Positions 8,064 to 10,960 of a DNA stretch of 10,960 nt are shown in pieces (within the stretch, counting starts at the first letter, position 1; every line of letters begins with the position of its first letter). The DNA is taken from contig JACDHN010000047.1 in the NCBI GenBank assembly GCA_013821025.1, positions 1-10,960 on the forward strand, read 5' to 3'. Origin of the DNA: Acidimicrobiia bacterium (GTDB taxonomy: Bacteria; Actinomycetota; Acidimicrobiia; Acidimicrobiales; Ilumatobacteraceae). The notes under the pieces are model-generated. The model was not told the DNA's origin. It worked only from the letters and a program-made list of their open reading frames with translations, and made no database searches. The translations under genes were made by a program, and so were the position numbers.

Positions 8064-8833
8064 CGAGACGGCCGCTCATCTCCGGCAATTGGAAGATGAA
8101 CCATCATCACTTCGACGCCATCGCCTTCGTGGAGAAGCTGCGGGTGCTGGTTCCCGACGACGTCTACAGAGGCGTCGACGTGTCGGTGCATCCTCCCTTC
8201 ACCGATCTGCGGTCGGTGCAGACGTTGATCGACGCCGACAGTCTCAAGTTCTCGCTTGGCGCCCAACACTGCCACTGGGAGGACGCCGGGGCATTCACCG
8301 GTGAGGTGTCGCCGGTGTTCCTGGCGAAGTTGCGCGTCTCGTACGTGATCTGCGGCCACAGTGAGCGGCGCCAGCTGTTCGGCGAGACCGACGAGGACGT
8401 GACGAAGAAACTGGCCGCTGTCCGCCGCCACGGCATGACGCCGATCATGTGCGTCGGAGAGACGTTGGAAGAGCGCGAGCGCGACGAGACCGAGTCGAAG
8501 GTCGTCGGCCAGGTGCGGGCGGGGCTCACTGGGAGACCGGCCGACGAGGTGGCCTCGACGGTGATCGCCTACGAGCCGATCTGGGCCATTGGCACCGGCC
8601 GCACGGCCACGGCTGATGACGCCCAGACCGTGTGCGCCACCATCCGACGCCTCGTCGCCGACGAGTTCGGTACCGACGCAGCGGACGGTGTGCGCATCCA
8701 GTACGGCGGGTCGGTCAAACCGTCCAACATCACCGAGCTGATCGCTCAGCCCGACATCGACGGGGCGTTGGTCGGTGGGGCAAGCCTCGATCCCGACGAG
8801 TTCGCCAGGATCATCCATTTTTCGGTCGCGTGA
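8060..8833 (+). CDS. tpiA: Triose-phosphate isomerase
   Basis: The protein has 257 residues, normal for the TIM barrel that interconverts dihydroxyacetone phosphate and glyceraldehyde 3-phosphate. Active-site residues are in place: N10 and K12 in GNWKMN, H100 in ICGHSERR, E172 in YEPIWAIGTG (with the start of flexible loop 6), the YGGSV phosphate loop at 215-219 and GALVGGASL at 235-243. The ATG overlaps the pgk stop (ATGA), and a Shine-Dalgarno-like AAGGGA (8049-8054) sits 5 nt upstream, so it has its own ribosome site besides coupling. It is the last gene of the operon; secG, which often follows in actinobacteria, is not present. No clear terminator follows. Confidence 0.97.
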   Translation: MTRRPLISGNWKMNHHHFDAIAFVEKLRVLVPDDVYRGVDVSVHPPFTDLRSVQTLIDADSLKFSLGAQHCHWEDAGAFTGEVSPVFLAKLRVSYVICGHSERRQLFGETDEDVTKKLAAVRRHGMTPIMCVGETLEERERDETESKVVGQVRAGLTGRPADEVASTVIAYEPIWAIGTGRTATADDAQTVCATIRRLVADEFGTDAADGVRIQYGGSVKPSNITELIAQPDIDGALVGGASLDPDEFARIIHFSVA

Positions 8834-8857
8834 CGATCCAGTGACGCTCGGGGGCTG

Positions 8858-8888
8858 TTGCATGTCGTCAGCCGGCCTCTGATAACGT
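8858..8888 (+). promoter_or_regulatory. Candidate promoter for the substrate-binding lipoprotein gene
   Basis: TTGCAT (8858-8863) and TAACGT (8883-8888) form a -35/-10 pair with a 19-nt spacer; GATAAC two bases earlier would give 17 nt. The start would lie near 8895, leaving a leader of about 120 nt. This differs from the leaderless arrangement of the other genes here. The two candidate -10 readings make the exact start uncertain. Confidence 0.35.
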
Positions 8889-8982
8889 CGGGGAACCCTG
8901 TCGATCGGGGAGGACGATAGGAATCGATGAGCGGTCGAACGTCGCTGGCCTTTGTCCGGCGGGCGGTTCCCGTTGCCAACTA

Positions 8983-9008
8983 CCTCCCTCCCGCCATCCA
9001 CGAGGAGG
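8983..9008 (+). promoter_or_regulatory. Strong Shine-Dalgarno sequence with upstream complementary CCTCC
   Basis: AGGAGG at 9003-9008 lies 6 nt before GTG 9015 and fixes that start. Two overlapping CCTCC copies (8983-8987 and 8987-8991) are each fully complementary to GGAGG at 9004-9008 and could form a 5-bp stem that hides the site. The Shine-Dalgarno call is firm; a regulatory hairpin is only a possibility. Confidence 0.55.
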
Positions 9009-9014
9009 ACCTGA

Positions 9015-10907
9015 GTGATAACCAGACGCAAGAGCACCAAGCTCGTTGCGGTGCTCGCCGGAGTTTCGTTGGTCGCCGCCGCCTGCGGCGATGACGACGC
9101 GCCCGCAGATTCGAGCCCGGCCACGAGCGAAGACGGCACGACGCCGCCCGCAACGGGTGACACGACGCCGCCCGCCACGGGTGACACGACGCCGCCCGCG
9201 ACAGGTGATTCAGCCCCACCGGCCACGGGTGACACGACGCCGCCCGCAACAGGTGATTCAGCCCCACCGGCCACGGGTGGCAGCTTCACCTACGGCTACG
9301 GCCAGGAGTTCAGCGACTTCAACAACAACACCATCGGTGGCAACTCTGTCAAGAACGGGATCGTGCTGAACGGTGTGCTCCCCGACACGTTCTACTTCTC
9401 TGGACCCGAGGGTGCGCTCGTCATGGACGAGAACCTGATGGAGTCCGTCGAGCTCACGAGCGAGGATCCCCAGGTCGTCGAATACGTGGTGAACCCGGAG
9501 GCCGCATGGTCCGACGGTGATCCCATCGACTGCGACGACTTCCAGCTCGCCTTCATGTCCAGCAACGGCAAGTACATTCGCCAGAAGGACGGCGCCCCGG
9601 TCACCGACCCCGAGTCGGGCCTGGAGCTACCGGTGTTCGACACCGCCGGCACCACCGGTTACGAGCAGATTGAGTCCCTCGAGTGCTCGGAGGATGGCAA
9701 GACCATCACCACCACTTACGCAACCCCGTACCCCGACTGGCAGGGTCTGTTCACCAACATGGTGCCGGCCCACATCCTCGAGCAGGAATCCGGCGTCGAG
9801 GACATCGGCGCACTGCTGGAGAGCGAGGACCAGGCGCAGCTCGAGGCAGCTGGCGAGTTCTGGAACACGGGCTGGGTGCTCGAACCAGGGCAGCTGAAGC
9901 CCGAGATCATGCCGTCCGGTGACGCCTTCAACATCGGCAGCTGGGAAGCCGGTCAGAGCCTCACGCTCGTTCCAAACGAGGCCTACTGGGGCCCACCGCC
10001 GCAGCTTGATGAGATCGTGATCCTGCTCCTGGCCGACACGGCTCAGGCCCAGGCGCTGGCCAACCAGGAGATCCAGGCCATGGACCCGCAGCCAAACGCC
10101 GACCTGCTGGCACAGCTGGAAGGTATCGAGAGTGCGACCGTCGAGACCGGCGAGGCGTTCACGTTCGAGCACTTCGACTTCAACTTCAACAACGACGCGC
10201 TGAAGAACCGCGACGTGCGCGAGGCGTTCGCCAAGTGTCTGCCTCGCCAGCAGATGGTCGACGAGCTGATCAAGCCGCTGAACCCCGAGGCTGAGGTACT
10301 GAACAACCGTTGGTTCGAAGGTTTCGAGCCCGGCTACGAGGACACTTCGGGTGGCGCCTACGACGAAGTCGACATCGAGGGCGCCACGGCGCTGCTCGAG
10401 GGCGCCGGCGTCGAATTGCCGCTGAAGCTGCGGATCGGTTGGTTGAACGACCCGGAGGCACCGAACCTGCGTCGGGCCAACGAGGTCGCCCTCGCCAAGC
10501 AGAGCTGCGATCAGGCAGGCTTCGAGATCGTCGATTCCGGTACGGCGACGTTCTTCGATGTGGAGCTGCCGGAAGGCAACTATGACATCGCCATGTTCGC
10601 CTGGGCCGGCAGCGCCCTGAAGACCGGTTCGTCCTCCACCTACCAGAAGGGTGGCGGCAACAACCTCGGTAACTACAACAACGAGGATGTCAACACCCTG
10701 ATCAAGGAGCTCAACACCGAACTCGACCCGGCTCGCGTGGAAGAGCTCGCCAACGAGGTCGACACGATCCTGTGGGAAGACCTGGCGACCATCCCGGTGT
10801 TCACCTTCCCGAACCTGCTGGCGTACTCCGAGAACGCCGGCGGCCTGGTGGCAAACCCGGCCCAGAACGGGTTGACCTGGAACGCCGAGCAGTGGACCGT
10901 CAGCTGA
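9015..10907 (+). CDS. ABC transporter substrate-binding lipoprotein, family 5 (peptide/nickel type)
   Basis: The protein has 630 residues. It begins with a lipoprotein signal: basic MITRRKSTK, a hydrophobic stretch at 10-23, then VAAAC with the lipidated cysteine at C24 followed by GDDD. Residues 42-89 are six TTPPATGD/SAPPATGD octapeptides forming a flexible tether, and the ligand-binding fold begins near 90. WSDGDPIDCDDF at 165-176 is the family 5 signature region (usually WSDGxPxxAxDF), and the later NEAYWGPPPQLDEIVI stretch and the VREAFAKCLPRQ helix are also typical. These proteins bring oligopeptides or similar ligands to a membrane permease. The mature protein is rich in Asp and Glu. 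GTG is the start because AGGAGG precedes it and the signal peptide begins there. No permease or ATPase is in view; ligand unknown. Confidence 0.92.
   Translation: MITRRKSTKLVAVLAGVSLVAAACGDDDAPADSSPATSEDGTTPPATGDTTPPATGDTTPPATGDSAPPATGDTTPPATGDSAPPATGGSFTYGYGQEFSDFNNNTIGGNSVKNGIVLNGVLPDTFYFSGPEGALVMDENLMESVELTSEDPQVVEYVVNPEAAWSDGDPIDCDDFQLAFMSSNGKYIRQKDGAPVTDPESGLELPVFDTAGTTGYEQIESLECSEDGKTITTTYATPYPDWQGLFTNMVPAHILEQESGVEDIGALLESEDQAQLEAAGEFWNTGWVLEPGQLKPEIMPSGDAFNIGSWEAGQSLTLVPNEAYWGPPPQLDEIVILLLADTAQAQALANQEIQAMDPQPNADLLAQLEGIESATVETGEAFTFEHFDFNFNNDALKNRDVREAFAKCLPRQQMVDELIKPLNPEAEVLNNRWFEGFEPGYEDTSGGAYDEVDIEGATALLEGAGVELPLKLRIGWLNDPEAPNLRRANEVALAKQSCDQAGFEIVDSGTATFFDVELPEGNYDIAMFAWAGSALKTGSSSTYQKGGGNNLGNYNNEDVNTLIKELNTELDPARVEELANEVDTILWEDLATIPVFTFPNLLAYSENAGGLVANPAQNGLTWNAEQWTVS
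9138..9281 (+). repeat. Six 24-nt tandem repeats encoding an octapeptide linker
   Basis: Six units of 24 nt encode TTPPATGD (units 1, 2, 3 and 5), SAPPATGD (unit 4) and SAPPATGG (unit 6). Units 3-4 and 5-6 form a nearly identical 48-nt pair, so the array seems to have grown by duplication of single units and then of a pair. The period keeps the reading frame whatever the copy number. The peptide separates the lipid anchor from the binding domain. Confidence 0.93.
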
Positions 10908-10914
10908 CGGTTCG

Positions 10915-10945
10915 CACCACGTAGTTACTATCATCAGTCGTGGTG
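10915..10945. promoter_or_regulatory. Perfect 7-bp inverted repeat flanking a -10-like sequence
   Basis: CACCACG (10915-10921) and CGTGGTG (10939-10945) are exact inverted copies separated by 17 nt. The spacer holds TACTAT (10926-10931) and TATCAT (10929-10934), both TANNNT, and a small TAGT-T-ACTA palindrome. It could be an operator around the promoter of the next gene, or the stem of a weak large-loop terminator for the lipoprotein gene, which ends 7 nt upstream. There is no T-tract. Confidence 0.35.
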
Positions 10946-10960
10946 TCCGGGCCGTCGGCC
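10943..10960 (+). CDS. Possible 5' end of the next gene (six codons visible)
   Basis: GTG at 10943 follows TATCAT (10929-10934) by 8 nt, the leaderless spacing seen at other genes here, and would read MSGPSA before the window ends; GTG at 10940, in the same frame, is an alternative. Too little is visible to identify a product. A transporter permease would be a reasonable neighbour, but that is a guess from context. Confidence 0.2.

Noticed and set aside
7973..9289. 438-codon minus-strand frame starting with PVAGG repeats
   Set aside because: The repeats are simply the reverse reading of the lipoprotein's 24-nt array. The rest is antisense to tpiA and the leader.
9627..10934. 435-codon minus-strand frame opposite the substrate-binding protein
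   Set aside because: It is antisense to the coherent family 5 binding protein and has no recognisable domain or start signal.

Overview
The window is a gene-dense, high-GC stretch of bacterial chromosome holding mostly housekeeping genes. Three things point to Actinomycetota, probably class Acidimicrobiia: the uvrA / uvrC / rapZ / gap-pgk-tpiA neighbourhood, the arginine in place of lysine in the RapZ P-loop, and a short PGK whose N-domain resembles Acidimicrobiia proteins I remember. The class assignment is inferred from the sequence and not from any search.

Layout. (1) Positions 1-1226 hold the 3' end of uvrA, running into the window from the left. (2) Positions 1244-2179, minus strand, encode a rhomboid-fold membrane protein that cannot be a serine protease (no histidine at all) and carries a soluble C-terminal domain; it converges on uvrA with 17 bp between. 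(3) Only 27 bp separate its start codon from that of uvrC, which runs the other way. uvrC (2207-4063), a class I SAM-dependent methyltransferase (4060-4803) and rapZ (4828-5673) form a tight plus-strand run. (4) A gene-free gap of about 150 bp precedes the triose-phosphate operon gap (5827-6942), pgk (6939-8063), tpiA (8060-8833), whose genes overlap by 4 nt at each junction. (5) After a 181-bp leader region comes a lipoprotein of the family 5 (peptide/nickel type) ABC substrate-binding proteins (9015-10907). The last 18 bases may begin the next gene.

How the parts work together. UvrA and UvrC belong to nucleotide excision repair. GAPDH, PGK and TPI are consecutive enzymes of lower glycolysis and are probably made from one message. 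RapZ is a nucleotide-binding regulator. The substrate-binding protein should deliver a peptide-like ligand to a permease that is not in view.

Most notable points. GAPDH carries a 38-residue lysine/alanine tail like those of histone H1 and actinobacterial HU, built from a 15-nt tandem repeat that runs into the pgk start. The rhomboid/uvrC divergent promoter appears to have overlapping -10 hexamers with both genes leaderless, and the same TANNNT-then-start arrangement recurs at rapZ, gap and the right edge. The yvcK and whiA genes usually found between rapZ and gap in actinobacteria are missing here, as is secG after tpiA. The lipoprotein has a six-copy octapeptide linker. I see no mobile element, CRISPR array, tRNA or rRNA, and no clear new defence or biosynthetic system.
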